NCBI GenBank assembly: GCA_916610825.1
Contig: OU744453.1
Span: 2,920,724-2,984,723 of the forward strand
From: Haliclystus octoradiatus
Lineage: Eukaryota; Cnidaria; Staurozoa; Stauromedusae; Haliclystidae
Reading direction: 5' to 3'
Length of the DNA stretch: 64,000 nucleotides
Position numbers and translations under genes: made by a program. Of this stretch, positions 12,113 to 26,168 are shown piece after piece. The notes beneath the pieces are model-generated. The model was not told where the DNA came from. It ran no database searches and saw only the letters and a list, made by a program, of their open reading frames with translations. Every line of letters starts with the position of its first letter. Within the stretch, counting starts at the first letter, position 1.

Positions 12113-12448
12113 ATGATGATAATTAGCTAGCATTAAAATGCGATATTTATTATATACAACAAAACAAGAAAATTCTTGAAATTAAAATTGACATCATTGA
12201 AAAATACAAACACTGAATAATATCTACTATATACTTTTAAGGGTTCCGTAACGTCAAATGGTTTTTCATTGTCAATCAAATCATGAATTTAGTTTTAATC
12301 ATATATGTTGAAATTTATGTTGTAATAAATTTATATAATTCTTAAATAACAGTGACATCGGGGGCAATCCAAAGTACTTATTCAGCTGAGGTATCATATA
12401 CCGATATCGTACAGCTGCTTACAAGGCGGAGGGGAATGTCAAACATCT
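12113..12448 (+). repeat. Dispersed repeat family 2, copy 2
   Basis: Diverged direct copy of 7180-7530, with the same order of landmark blocks ending in CAGCTGCTTACAAGG. No coding potential. Confidence 0.75.
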
Positions 12449-12860
12449 AAGTAAGTACACATATTGACTATCTCTGTACTCTGTTAATAGTTTCATATTG
12501 ATTAGCTCGATTTTTATAGGCGTAACACGTAAACATAAATTCATTAGGCAGTTATCTACAAAAAACGGTGGCGTTTTAAACGGAGTTACAAAAATTTGAA
12601 AATAACTATGTTGGTGTTCTAGAAGTATACATCTTCATACAGTGAGGGGCGGTCCCTGTCTAAGAGTATCGACTGAGTACACAGGAAAAACGTAGTTCTT
12701 AATTTGAGTAAAAATTTGCTCAATTTAAGTACTGAAGTACTTGAAATGAGTAATTTATTCTATGTCCACCTTCCGACGTTTTTTACTAGGTAAGACCAGC
12801 GTTCTTGGTGAGATTATTCTACTAAGTACATTTTTACTCAAAACAAGAAAGAAATAATCA
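12449..12860. other. Gene-free AT-rich DNA
   Basis: No gene or clear repeat. Scattered words (ACTCAAAACAAG, TTTTTACTCAAA, GTACTTGAAATGAG) belong to the same vocabulary as the following minisatellite. Confidence 0.4.
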
Positions 12861-13245
12861 GTGATATATTCTCAAATCAAGCAATTTTTACTCAAATTAA
12901 GCATTATTATTATTAGTAATTATTGATCAAATTGATCATTACTTTCTTGAAACTTCACAACTATAAGTAATATATTCTCAAGTCAAGACAAAATTGCTAA
13001 TGGTATTAGTAATTATTGATCAAATTGAGCATTATTTTCTTGAAACCTTACAAATATAAATAATATATTCTCAAATCAAGACAAAATTGCTGACGGTATT
13101 AGTAATTATTGATCAAATTGAGCATTATTTTCTTGAAATTTCACAAATGTAAGTAATATTTTTTCAAATCAAGAGAGGAATTACTAATGACAATAGCAAT
13201 TAGTGATCAAATTGAGCATTACTGTCTAGATATTCTAGAAATTTT
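12861..13245 (+). repeat. 93 bp minisatellite, about 4 copies
   Basis: Units start at 12861 (106 bp), 12967, 13060 and 13153, each beginning like GTAATATATTCTCAAATCAA and containing AATTATTGATCAAATTGAGC and a TTTCTTGAAA segment. Copies 2 and 3 are close; the first and last are diverged. It lies about 230 bp outside the 178 bp satellite but is unrelated to it in sequence. Confidence 0.8.
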
Positions 13246-13477
13246 GCATCAAATCATGTAATTCTAAATAAACAAGCATAATAAAGTTATAATAAATGTA
13301 AATCAGACAATGTAAACAGAGCACAGTAAACGTCCAACGTATTGTTATTGCTGCTAACTCCAAATGTATCACAATTACAAATGTATTAGCAGAATCAACT
13401 ACAGTCTAAATCTCAGTCACTCTGAGTTCTTTACTCTCCCTTTTGACCGTCTTTTTGATAAATCAGAAAATGTATTA
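13246..13477. other. Left boundary zone of the satellite
   Basis: About 230 bp of unique-looking AT-rich DNA between the 93 bp minisatellite and the first satellite monomer. No gene was seen. The change into satellite is abrupt around ATTCATACAGATACAC. Confidence 0.5.
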
Positions 13478-16100
13478 TTCATACAGATACACTATACCCC
13501 ACAACAACTTTTGTGGATAAAATCAAAATTTGAAATAAATTTTCATTGAAACTCATTGGAATACTTTATCTAGTATAGATTCAAACTCTGATGCATTTTC
13601 TAAGCAAAATATTGAGAAATGGCTGAGATACCTATTGAGCTTGAATTTTAGATGTTCACTGTATATACCTTATAACCTACAACAACTTTTGTGGATAAAA
13701 TCAAACTTTGAAATAAATTTTCATTGAAACTCATTGGAATACTTTGTCTAGTATAGTTTCAAACTCTGATGCAATTTTTAAGTAAAATATTGACAAATGG
13801 CTGAGATACCTATTGAGCTTGAATTTTAGATGTTCACTGTTATACCCTATAACCTACAACAACTTTTGTGGATAAAATCAAAATTTGAAATAAATGTTCA
13901 TTGAAACTCATTGGAATACTTTATCTAGTATAGATTCAAACTCTGATGCATTTTCTAAGCAAAATATTGAGAAATGGCTGAGATACCTATTGAGCTTGAA
14001 TTTTAGATGTTCACTGTATATACCCTATACCCCACAACAACTTTTGTGGATAAAATCAAAATTTGAAATAAATTTTCATTGAAACTCATTGGAATACTTT
14101 TTCTAGTATAGTTTCAAACTCTGCTGCAATTTTTAAGTAAAATATTGACAAATGGCTGAGATACCTATTGAGCTTGAATTTTAGATGTTCACTGTAGATA
14201 CACTATACCCTACAACAACTTTTGTGGATAAAATCAAAATTTGAAATAAATTTTCATTGAAACTCATTGGAATACTATATCTAGTATAGTTTCAAACTCT
14301 GCTGCAGTTTTCAAGTAAAATATTGAGAAATGACTGAGATACCTATTGAGCTTGAATTTTAGATGTTCACTGTATATACCTTATACCCCATAACAACTTT
14401 TGTGGATAAAATCAAAATTTGAAATAAATTTTCATTGAAACTCATTGGAATACTTTGTCTAGTATAGTTTCAAACTCTGCTGCAGTTTTTAAGCAAAATA
14501 TTGAGAAATGGCTGAGATACCTATTGAGCTTGAATTTTAGATGTTCACTGTAGATACACTATACCCCACAACAACTTTTGTGGATAAAATCAAAATTTGA
14601 AATAAATTTTCATTGAAACTCATTGGAATACTTTTTCTAGTATAGTTTCAAACTCTGCTGCAATTTTTAAGTAAAATATTGACAAATGGCTGAGATACCT
14701 ATTGAGCTTGAATTTTAGATGTTCACTGTAGATACACTATACCCTACAACAACTTTTGTGGATAAAATCAAAATTTGAAATAAATTTTCATTGAAACTCA
14801 TTGGAATACTTTTTCTAGTATAGTTTCAAACTCTGCTGCAATTTTTAAGTAAAATATTGACAAATGGCTGAGATACCTATTGAGCTTGAATTTTAGATGT
14901 TCACTGTAGATACACTATACCCTACAACAACTTTTGTGGATAAAATCAAAATTTGAAATAAATTTTCATTGAAACTCATTGGAATACTTTATCTAGTATA
15001 GTTTCAAACTCTGCTGCAGTTTTCAAGTAAAATATTGAGAAATGGCTGAGATACCTATTGAGCTTGAATTTTAGATGTTCACTGTATATACCTTATACCC
15101 CATAACAACTTTTGTGGATAAAATCAAAATTTGAAATAAATTTTCATTGAAACTCATTGGAATACTTTGTCTAGTATAGTTTCAAACTCTGCTGCAGTTT
15201 TTAAGCAAAATATTGAGAAATGGCTGAGATACCTATTGAGCTTGAATTTTAGATGTTCACTGTAGATACACTATACCCCACAACAACTTTTGTGGATAAA
15301 ATCAAAATTTGAAATAAATTTTCATTGAAACTCATTGGAATACTTTTTCTAGTATAGTTTCAAACTCTGCTGCAATTTTTAAGTAAAATATTGACAAATG
15401 GCTGAGATACCTATTGAGCTTGAATTTTAGATGTTCACTGTAGATACACTATACCCTACAACAACTTTTGTGGATAAAATCAAAATTTGAAATAAATTTT
15501 CATTGAAACTCATTGGAATACTTTATCTAGTATAGTTTCAAACTCTGCTGCAGTTTTCAAGTAAAATATTGAGAAATGACTGAGATACCTATTGAGCTTG
15601 AATTTTAGATGTTCACTGTATATACCTTATACCCCATAGCAACTTTTGTGGATAAAATCAAAATTTGAAATAAATTTTCATTGAAACTCATTGGAATACT
15701 TTGTCTAGTATAGTTTCAAACTCTGCTGCAGTTTTTAAGCAAAATATTGAGAAATGACTGAGATACCTATTGAGCTTGAATTTTAGATGTTCATTGTAGA
15801 TACACTATACCCCACAACAACTTTTGTGGATAAAATCAAAATTTGAAATAAATTTTCATTGAAACTCATTGGAATACTTTATCTAGTATAGATTCAAACT
15901 CTGATGCATTTTCTAAGCAAAATATTGAGAAATGGCTGAGATACCTATTGAGCTTGAATTTTAGATGTTCACTGTATATACCTTATAACCTACAACAACT
16001 TTTGTGGATAAAATCAAACTTTGAAATAAATTTTCATTGAAACTCATTGGAATACTTTATCTAGTATAGATTCAAACTCTGATGCATTTTCTAAGCAAAA

Positions 16101-18058
16101 TATTTGGAAATGGCTGAGATACCTATTGAGCTTGAATTTTAGATGTTCACTGTAGATACACTATACCCTACAACAACTTTTGTGGATAAAATCAAAATTT
16201 GAAATAAATTTTCATTGAAACTCATTGGAATACTTTATCTAGTATAGTTTCAAACTCTGCTGCAGTTTTCAAGTAAAATATTGAGAAATGACTGAGATAC
16301 CTATTGAGCTTGAATTTTAGATGTTCACTGTATATACCTTATACCCCATAGCAACTTTTGTGGATAAAATCAAAATTTGAAATAAATTTTCATTGAAACT
16401 CATTGGAATACTTTGTCTAGTATAGTTTCAAACTCTGCTGCAGTTTTTAAGCAAAATATTGAGAAATGACTGAGATACCTATTGAGCTTGAATTTTAGAT
16501 GTTCATTGTAGATACACTATACCCCACAACAACTTTTGTGGATAAAATCAAAATTTGAAATAAATTTTCATTGAAACTCATTGGAATACTTTATCTAGTA
16601 TAGATTCAAACTCTGATGCATTTTCTAAGCAAAATATTGAGAAATGGCTGAGATACCTATTGAGCTTGAATTTTAGATGTTCACTGTATATACCTTATAC
16701 CCCATAGCAACTTTTGTGGATAAAATCAAAATTTGAAATAAATTTTCATTGAAACCCATTGGAATACTTTTTCTAGTATAGTTTCAAACTCTGCTGCAAT
16801 TTTTAAGTAAAATATTGACAAATGGCTGAGATACCTATTGAGCTTGAATTTTAGATGTTCACTGTAGATACACTATACCCTACAACAACTTTTGTGGATA
16901 AAATCAAAATTTGAAATAAATTTTCATTGAAACTCATTGGAATACTTTATCTAGTATAGTTTCAAACTCTGCTGCAGTTTTCAAGTAAAATATTGAGAAA
17001 TGACTGAGATACCTATTGAGCTTGAATTTTAGATGTTCACTGTATATACCTTATACCCCATAACAACTTTTGTGGATAAAATCAAAATTTGAAATAAATT
17101 TTCATTGAAACTCATTGGAATACTTTGTCTAGTATAGTTTCAAACTCTGCTGCAGTTTTTAAGCAAAATATTGAGAAATGACTGAGATACCTATTGAGCT
17201 TGAATTTTAGATGTTCACTGTAGATACACTATACCCCACAACAACTTTTGTGGATAAAATCAAAATTTGAAATAAATTTTCATTGAAACTCATTGGAATA
17301 CTTTTTCTAGTATAGTTTCAAACTCTGCTGCAATTTTTAAGTAAAATATTGACAAATGGCTGAGATACCTATTGAGCTTGAATTTTAGATGTTCACTGTA
17401 GATACACTATACCCTACAACAACTTTTGTGGATAAAATCAAAATTTGAAATAAATTTTCATTGAAACTCATTGGAATACTTTATCTAGTATAGTTTCAAA
17501 CTCTGCTGCAGTTTTCAAGTAAAATATTGAGAAATGACTGAGATACCTATTGAGCTTGAATTTTAGATGTTCACTGTATATACCTTATACCCCATAGCAA
17601 CTTTTGTGGATAAAATCAAAATTTGAAATAAATTTTCATTGAAACTCATTGGAATACTTTGTCTAGTATAGTTTCAAACTCTGCTGCAGTTTTTAAGCAA
17701 AATATTGAGAAATGACTGAGATACCTATTGAGCTTGAATTTTAGATGTTCATTGTAGATACACTATACCCCACAACAACTTTTGTGGATAAAATCAAAAT
17801 TTGAAATAAATTTTCATTGAAACTCATTGGAATACTTTATCTAGTATAGATTCAAACTCTGATGCATTTTCTAAGCAAAATATTGAGAAATGACTGAGAT
17901 ACCTATTGAGCTTGAATTTTAGATGTTCACTGTATATACCTTATAACCTACAACAACTTTTGTGGATAAAATCAAACTTTGAAATAAATTTTCATTGAAA
18001 CTCATTGGAATACTTTATCTAGTATAGATTCAAACTCTGATGCATTTTCTAAGCAAAA
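16101..18058 (+). repeat. 11-monomer satellite sub-block (1958 bp)
   Basis: The private variant TATTTGGAAATGG occurs at 16101 and again at 18059, exactly 11 x 178 bp apart, and a third time at 21616, 3557 bp further on. Neighbouring monomers follow in similar order, so these are duplicated sub-blocks of the array. Confidence 0.75.
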
Positions 18059-19054
18059 TATTTGGAAATGGCTGAGATACCTATTGAGCTTGAATTTTAG
18101 ATGTTCACTGTAGATACACTATACCCTACAACAACTTTTGTGGATAAAATCAAAATTTGAAATAAATTTTCATTGAAACTCATTGGAATACTTTATCTAG
18201 TATAGTTTCAAACTCTGCTGCAGTTTTCAAGTAAAATATTGAGAAATGACTGAGATACCTATTGAGCTTGAATTTTAGATGTTCACTGTATATACCTTAT
18301 ACCCCATAGCAACTTTTGTGGATAAAATCAAAATTTGAAATAAATTTTCATTGAAACTCATTGGAATACTTTGTCTAGTATAGTTTCAAACTCTGCTGCA
18401 GTTTTTAAGCAAAATATTGAGAAATGACTGAGATACCTATTGAGCTTGAATTTTAGATGTTCATTGTAGATACACTATACCCCACAACAACTTTTGTGGA
18501 TAAAATCAAAATTTGAAATAAATTTTCATTGAAACTCATTGGAATACTTTATCTAGTATAGATTCAAACTCTGATGCATTTTCTAAGCAAAATATTGAGA
18601 AATGGCTGAGATACCTATTGAGCTTGAATTTTAGATGTTCACTGTATATACCTTATAACCTACAACAACTTTTGTGGATAAAATCAAACTTTGAAATAAA
18701 TTTTCATTGAAACTCATTGGAATACTTTATCTAGTATAGATTCAAACTCTGATGCATTTTCTAAGCAAAATATTGAGAAATGGCTGAGATACCTATTGAG
18801 CTTAAATTTTAGATGTTCACTGTATGTACCTTATAACCTACAACAACTTTTGTGGATAAAATCAAACTTTGAAATAAATTTTCATTGAAACTCATTGGAA
18901 TACTTTGTCTAGTATAGTTTCAAACTCTGATGCAATTTTTAAGTAAAATATTGACAAATGGCTGAGATACCTATTGAGCTTGAATTTTAGATGTTCACTG
19001 TTATACCCTATAACCTACAACAACTTTTGTGGATAAAATCAAAATTTGAAATAA

Positions 19055-22000
19055 ATGTTCATTGAAACTCATTGGAATACTTTATCTAGTATAGATTCAA
19101 ACTCTGATGCATTTTCTAAGCAAAATATTGAGAAATGGCTGAGATACCTATTGAGCTTGAATTTTAGATGTTCACTGTATATACCCTATACCCCACAACA
19201 ACTTTTGTGGATAAAATCAAAATTTGAAATAAATTTTCATTGAAACCCATTGGAATACTTTTTCTAGTATAGTTTCAAACTCTGCTGCAATTTTTAAGTA
19301 AAATATTGACAAATGGCTGAGATACCTATTGAGCTTGAATTTTAGATGTTCACTGTAGATACACTATACCCTACAACAACTTTTGTGGATAAAATCAAAA
19401 TTTGAAATAAATTTTCATTGAAACTCATTGGAATACTTTATCTAGTATAGTTTCAAACTCTGCTGCAGTTTTCAAGTAAAATATTGAGAAATGACTGAGA
19501 TACCTATTGAGCTTGAATTTTAGATGTTCACTGTATATACCTTATACCCCATAACAACTTTTGTGGATAAAATCAAAATTTGAAATAAATTTTCATTGAA
19601 ACTCATTGGAATACTTTATCTAGTATAGATTCAAACTCTGATGCATTTTCTAAGCAAAATATTGAGAAATGGCTGAGATACCTATTGAGCTTGAATTTTA
19701 GATGTTCACTGTATATACCTTATAACCTACAACAACTTTTGTGGATAAAATCAAACTTTGAAATAAATTTTCATTGAAACTCATTGGAATACTTTGTCTA
19801 GTATAGTTTCAAACTCTGATGCAATTTTTAAGTAAAATATTGACAAATGGCTGAGATACCTATTGAGCTTGAATTTTAGATGTTCACTGTTATACCCTAT
19901 AAGCTACAACAACTTTTGTGGATAAAATCAAAATTTGAAATAAATGTTCATTGAAACTCATTGGAATACTTTATCTAGTATAGATTCAAACTCTGATGCA
20001 TTTTCTAAGCAAAATATTGAGAAATGGCTGAGATACCTATTGAGCTTGAATTTTAGATGTTCACTGTTATACCCTATAACCTACAACAACTTTTGTGGAT
20101 AAAATCAAAATTTGAAATAAATTTTCATTGAAACTCATTGGAATACTTTTTCTAGTATAGTTTCAAACTCTGCTGCAATTTTTAAGTAAAATATTGACAA
20201 ATGGCTGAGATACCTATTGAGCTTGAATTTTAGATGTTCACTGTAGATACACTATAACCTACAACAACTTTTGTGGATAAAATCAAAATTTGAAATAAAT
20301 GTTCATTGAAACTCATTGGAATACTTTATCTAGTATAGATTCAAACTCTGATGCATTTTCTAAGCAAAATATTGAGAAATGGCTGAGATACCTATTGAGC
20401 TTGAATTTTAGATGTTCACTGTATATACCCTATACCCCACAACAACTTTTGTGGATAAAATCAAAATTTGAAATAAATTTTCATTGAAACCCATTGGAAT
20501 ACTTTTTCTAGTATAGTTTCAAACTCTGCTGCAATTTTTAAGTAAAATATTGACAAATGGCTGAGATACCTATTGAGCTTGAATTTTAGATGTTCACTGT
20601 AGATACACTATACCCTACAACAACTTTTGTGGATAAAATCAAAATTTGAAATAAATTTTCATTGAAACTCATTGGAATACTTTATCTAGTATAGTTTCAA
20701 ACTCTGCTGCAGTTTTCAAGTAAAATATTGAGAAATGACTGAGATACCTATTGAGCTTGAATTTTAGATGTTCACTGTATATACCTTATACCCCATAACA
20801 ACTTTTGTGGATAAAATCAAAATTTGAAATAAATTTTCATTGAAACTCATTGGAATACTTTGTCTAGTATAGTTTCAAACTCTGCTGCAGTTTTTAAGCA
20901 AAATATTGAGAAATGACTGAGATACCTATTGAGCTTGAATTTTAGATGTTCACTGTAGATACACTATACCCCACAACAACTTTTGTGGATAAAATCAAAA
21001 TTTGAAATAAATTTTCATTGAAACTCATTGGAATACTTTTTCTAGTATAGTTTCAAACTCTGCTGCAATTTTTAAGTAAAATATTGACAAATGGCTGAGA
21101 TACCTATTGAGCTTGAATTTTAGATGTTCACTGTAGATACACTATACCCTACAACAACTTTTGTGGATAAAATCAAAATTTGAAATAAATTTTCATTGAA
21201 ACTCATTGGAATACTTTATCTAGTATAGTTTCAAACTCTGCTGCAGTTTTCAAGTAAAATATTGAGAAATGACTGAGATACCTATTGAGCTTGAATTTTA
21301 GATGTTCACTGTATATACCTTATACCCCATAATAACTTTTGTGGATAAAATCAAAATTTGAAATAAATTTTCATTGAAACTCATTGGAATACTTTATCTA
21401 GTATAGATTCAAACTCTGATGCATTTTCTAAGCAAAATATTGAGAAATGGCTGAGATACCTATTGAGCTTGAATTTTAGATGTTCACTGTATATACCTTA
21501 TAACCTACAACAACTTTTGTGGATAAAATCAAACTTTGAAATAAATTTTCATTGAAACTCATTGGAATACTTTATCTAGTATAGATTCAAACTCTGATGC
21601 ATTTTCTAAGCAAAATATTTGGAAATGGCTGAGATACCTATTGAGCTTGAATTTTAGATGTTCACTGTAGATACACTATACCCTACAACAACTTTTGTGG
21701 ATAAAATCAAAATTTGAAATAAATTTTCATTGAAACTCATTGGAATACTTTATCTAGTATAGTTTCAAACTCTGCTGCAGTTTTCAAGTAAAATATTGAG
21801 AAATGACTGAGATACCTATTGAGCTTGAATTTTAGATGTTCACTGTATATACCTTATACCCCATAACAACTTTTGTGGATAAAATCAAAATTTGAAATAA
21901 ATTTTCATTGAAACTCATTGGAATACTTTGTCTAGTATAGTTTCAAACTCTGCTGCAGTTTTTAAGCAAAATATTGAGAAATGACTGAGATACCTATTGA

Positions 22001-22611
22001 GCTTGAATTTTAGATGTTCATTGTAGATACACTATACCCCACAACAACTTTTGTGGATAAAATCAAAATTTGAAATAAATTTTCATTGAAACTCATTGGA
22101 ATACTTTATCTAGTATAGATTCAAACTCTGATGCATTTTCTAAGCAAAATATTGAGAAATGGCTGAGATACCTATTGAGCTTGAATTTTAGATGTTCACT
22201 GTATATACCTTATAACCTACAACATCTTTTGTGGATAAAATCAAACTTTGAAATAAATTTTCATTGAAACTCATTGGAATACTTTATCTAGTATAGATTC
22301 AAACTCTGATGCATTTTCTAAGCAAAATATTGAGAAATGGCTGAGATACCTATTGAGCTTGAATTTTAGATGTTCACTGTATATACCTTATAACCTACAA
22401 CAACTTTTGTGGATAAAATCAAACTTTGAAATAAATTTTCATTGAAACTCATTGGAATACTTTGTCTAGTATAGTTTCAAACTCTGATGCAATTTTTAAG
22501 TAAAATATTGACAAATGGCTGAGATACCTATTGAGCTTGAATTTTAGATGTTCACTGTTATACCCTATAACCTACAACAACTTTTGTGGATAAAATCAAA
22601 ATTTGAAATAA
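19055..22611 (+). repeat. Satellite higher-order unit 1 (20 monomers, 3557 bp)
   Basis: Delimited by a rare monomer that begins with AAATGTTCATTGAAAC (others have AAATTTTCATTG) and ends CCCTATACCCCAC; successive marker monomers lie at 19055 and 22612. Monomer order is roughly A' C D A B A'' C A' C D E C D A A D E A A B. A second marker monomer sits 1244 bp into the unit. Confidence 0.8.
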
Positions 22612-25600
22612 ATGTTCATTGAAACTCATTGGAATACTTTATCTAGTATAGATTCAAACTCTGATGCATTTTCTAAGCAAAATATTGAGAAATGGCTGAG
22701 ATACCTATTGAGCTTGAATTTTAGATGTTCACTGTATATACCCTATACCCCACAACAACTTTTGTGGATAAAATCAAAATTTGAAATAAATTTTCATTGA
22801 AACCCATTGGAATACTTTTTCTAGTATAGTTTCAAACTCTGCTGCAATTTTTAAGTAAAATATTGACAAATGGCTGAGATACCTATTGAGCTTGAATTTT
22901 AGATGTTCACTGTAGATACACTATACCCTACAACAACTTTTGTGGATAAAATCAAAATTTGAAATAAATTTTCATTGAAACTCATTGGAATACTTTATCT
23001 AGTATAGTTTCAAACTCTGCTGCAGTTTTCAAGTAAAATATTGAGAAATGGCTGAGATACCTATTGAGCTTGAATTTTAGATGTTCACTGTATATACCTT
23101 ATACCCCATAACAACTTTTGTGGATAAAATCAAAATTTGAAATAAATTTTCATTGAAACTCATTGGAATACTTTATCTAGTATAGATTCAAACTCTGATG
23201 CATTTTCTAAGCAAAATATTGAGAAATGGCTGAGATACCTATTGAGCTTGAATTTTAGATGTTCACTGTATATACCTTATAACCTACAACAACTTTTGTG
23301 GATAAAATCAAACTTTGAAATAAATTTTCATTGAAACTCATTGGAATACTTTGTCTAGTATAGTTTCAAACTCTGATGCAATTTTTAAGTAAAATATTGA
23401 CAAATGGCTGAGATACCTATTGAGCTTGAATTTTAGATGTTCACTGTTATACCCTATAAGCTACAACAACTTTTGTGGATAAAATCAAAATTTGAAATAA
23501 ATGTTCATTGAAACTCATTGGAATACTTTATCTAGTATAGATTCAAACTCTGATGCATTTTCTAAGCAAAATATTGAGAAATGGCTGAGATACCTATTGA
23601 GCTTGAATTTTAGATGTTCACTGTTATACCCTATAACCTACAACAACTTTTGTGGATAAAATCAAAATTTGAAATAAATTTTCATTGAAACTCATTGGAA
23701 TACTTTTTCTAGTATAGTTTCAAACTCTGCTGCAATTTTTAAGTAAAATATTGACAAATGGCTGAGATACCTATTGAGCTTGAATTTTAGATGTTCACTG
23801 TAGATACACTATAACCTACAACAACTTTTGTGGATAAAATCAAAATTTGAAATAAATGTTCATTGAAACTCATTGGAATACTTTATCTAGTATAGATTCA
23901 AACTCTGATGCATTTTCTAAGCAAAATATTGAGAAATGGCTGAGATACCTATTGAGCTTGAATTTTAGATGTTCACTGTATATACCCTATACCCCACAAC
24001 AACTTTTGTGGATAAAATCAAAATTTGAAATAAATTTTCATTGAAACCCATTGGAATACTTTTTCTAGTATAGTTTCAAACTCTGCTGCAATTTTTAAGT
24101 AAAATATTGACAAATGGCTGAGATACCTATTGAGCTTGAATTTTAGATGTTCACTGTAGATACACTATACCCTACAACAACTTTTGTGGATAAAATCAAA
24201 ATTTGAAATAAATTTTCATTGAAACTCATTGGAATACTTTATCTAGTATAGTTTCAAACTCTGCTGCAGTTTTCAAGTAAAATATTGAGAAATGGCTGAG
24301 ATACCTATTGAGCTTGAATTTTAGACGTTCACTGTATATACCTTATACCCCATAACAACTTTTGTGGATAAAATCAAAATTTGAAATAAATTTTCATTGA
24401 AACTCATTGGAATACTTTGTCTAGTATAGTTTCAAACTCTGCTGCAGTTTTTAAGCAAAATATTGAGAAATGACTGAGATACCTATTGAGCTTGAATTTT
24501 AGATGTTCATTGTAGATACACTATACCCCACAACAACTTTTGTGGATAAAATCAAAATTTGAAATAAATTTTCATTGAAACTCATTGGAATACTTTTTCT
24601 AGTATAGTTTCAAACTCTGCTGCAATTTTTAAGTAAAATATTGACAAATGGCTGAGATACCTATTGAGCTTGAATTTTAGATGTTCACTGTAGATACACT
24701 ATACCCTACAACAACTTTTGTGGATAAAATCAAAATTTGAAATAAATTTTCATTGAAACTCATTGGAATACTTTATCTAGTATAGTTTCAAACTCTGCTG
24801 CAGTTTTCAAGTAAAATATTGAGAAATGACTGAGATACCTATTGAGCTTGAATTTTAGATGTTCACTGTATATACCTTATACCCCATAACAACTTTTGTG
24901 GATAAAATCAAAATTTGAAATAAATTTTCATTGAAACTCATTGGAATACTTTGTCTAGTATAGTTTCAAACTCTGCTGCAGTTTTTAAGCAAAATATTGA
25001 GAAATGGCTGAGATACCTATTGAGCTTGAATTTTAGATGTTCACTGTAGATACACTATACCCCACAACAACTTTTGTGGATAAAATCAAAATTTGAAATA
25101 AATTTTCATTGAAACTCATTGGAATACTTTATCTAGTATAGTTTCAAACTCTGCTGCAATTTTTAAGTAAAATATTGACAAATGGCTGAGATACCTATTG
25201 AGCTTGAATTTTAGATGTTCACTGTAGATACACTATACCCTACAACAACTTTTGTGGATAAAATCAAAATTTGAAATAAATTTTCATTGAAACTCATTGG
25301 AATACTTTATCTAGTATAGTTTCAAACTCTGCTGCAGTTTTCAAGTAAAATATTGAGAAATGACTGAGATACCTATTGAGCTTGAATTTTAGATGTTCAC
25401 TGTATATACCTTATACCCCATAGCAACTTTTGTGGATAAAATCAAAATTTGAAATAAATTTTCATTGAAACTCATTGGAATACTTTGTCTAGTATAGTTT
25501 CAAACTCTGCTGCAGTTTTTAAGCAAAATATTGAGAAATGACTGAGATACCTATTGAGCTTGAATTTTAGATGTTCATTGTAGATACACTATACCCCACA

Positions 25601-26168
25601 ACAACTTTTGTGGATAAAATCAAAATTTGAAATAAATTTTCATTGAAACTCATTGGAATACTTTATCTAGTATAGATTCAAACTCTGATGCATTTTCTAA
25701 GCAAAATATTGAGAAATGGCTGAGATACCTATTGAGCTTGAATTTTAGATGTTCACTGTATATACCTTATAACCTACAACAACTTTTGTGGATAAAATCA
25801 AACTTTGAAATAAATTTTCATTGAAACTCATTGGAATACTTTATCTAGTATAGATTCAAACTCTGATGCATTTTCTAAGCAAAATATTGAGAAATGGCTG
25901 AGATACCTATTGAGCTTGAATTTTAGATGTTCACTGTATATACCTTATAACCTACAACAACTTTTGTGGATAAAATCAAACTTTGAAATAAATTTTCATT
26001 GAAACTCATTGGAATACTTTGTCTAGTATAGTTTCAAACTCTGATGCAATTTTTAAGTAAAATATTGACAAATGGCTGAGATACCTATTGAGCTTGAATT
26101 TTAGATGTTCACTGTTATACCCTATAACCTACAACAACTTTTGTGGATAAAATCAAAATTTGAAATAA
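22612..26168 (+). repeat. Satellite higher-order unit 2 (20 monomers, 3557 bp)
   Basis: Same length as unit 1 to the base, with the same internal marker 1244 bp in (23856). The order matches unit 1 except for a short swap in the second half (E C in place of A A). Private substitutions include a CpG-creating AGACGTTCAC near 24325. Confidence 0.8.

Noticed and set aside
13894..14082. A 62-residue reading frame repeated identically at ten places in the array (13894, 19055, 20299, 22612 and others)
   Set aside because: It arises from the marker monomer plus part of the next one. The monomer is 178 bp, so frames do not continue, and the identity is explained by DNA-level homogenisation. No protein signal.
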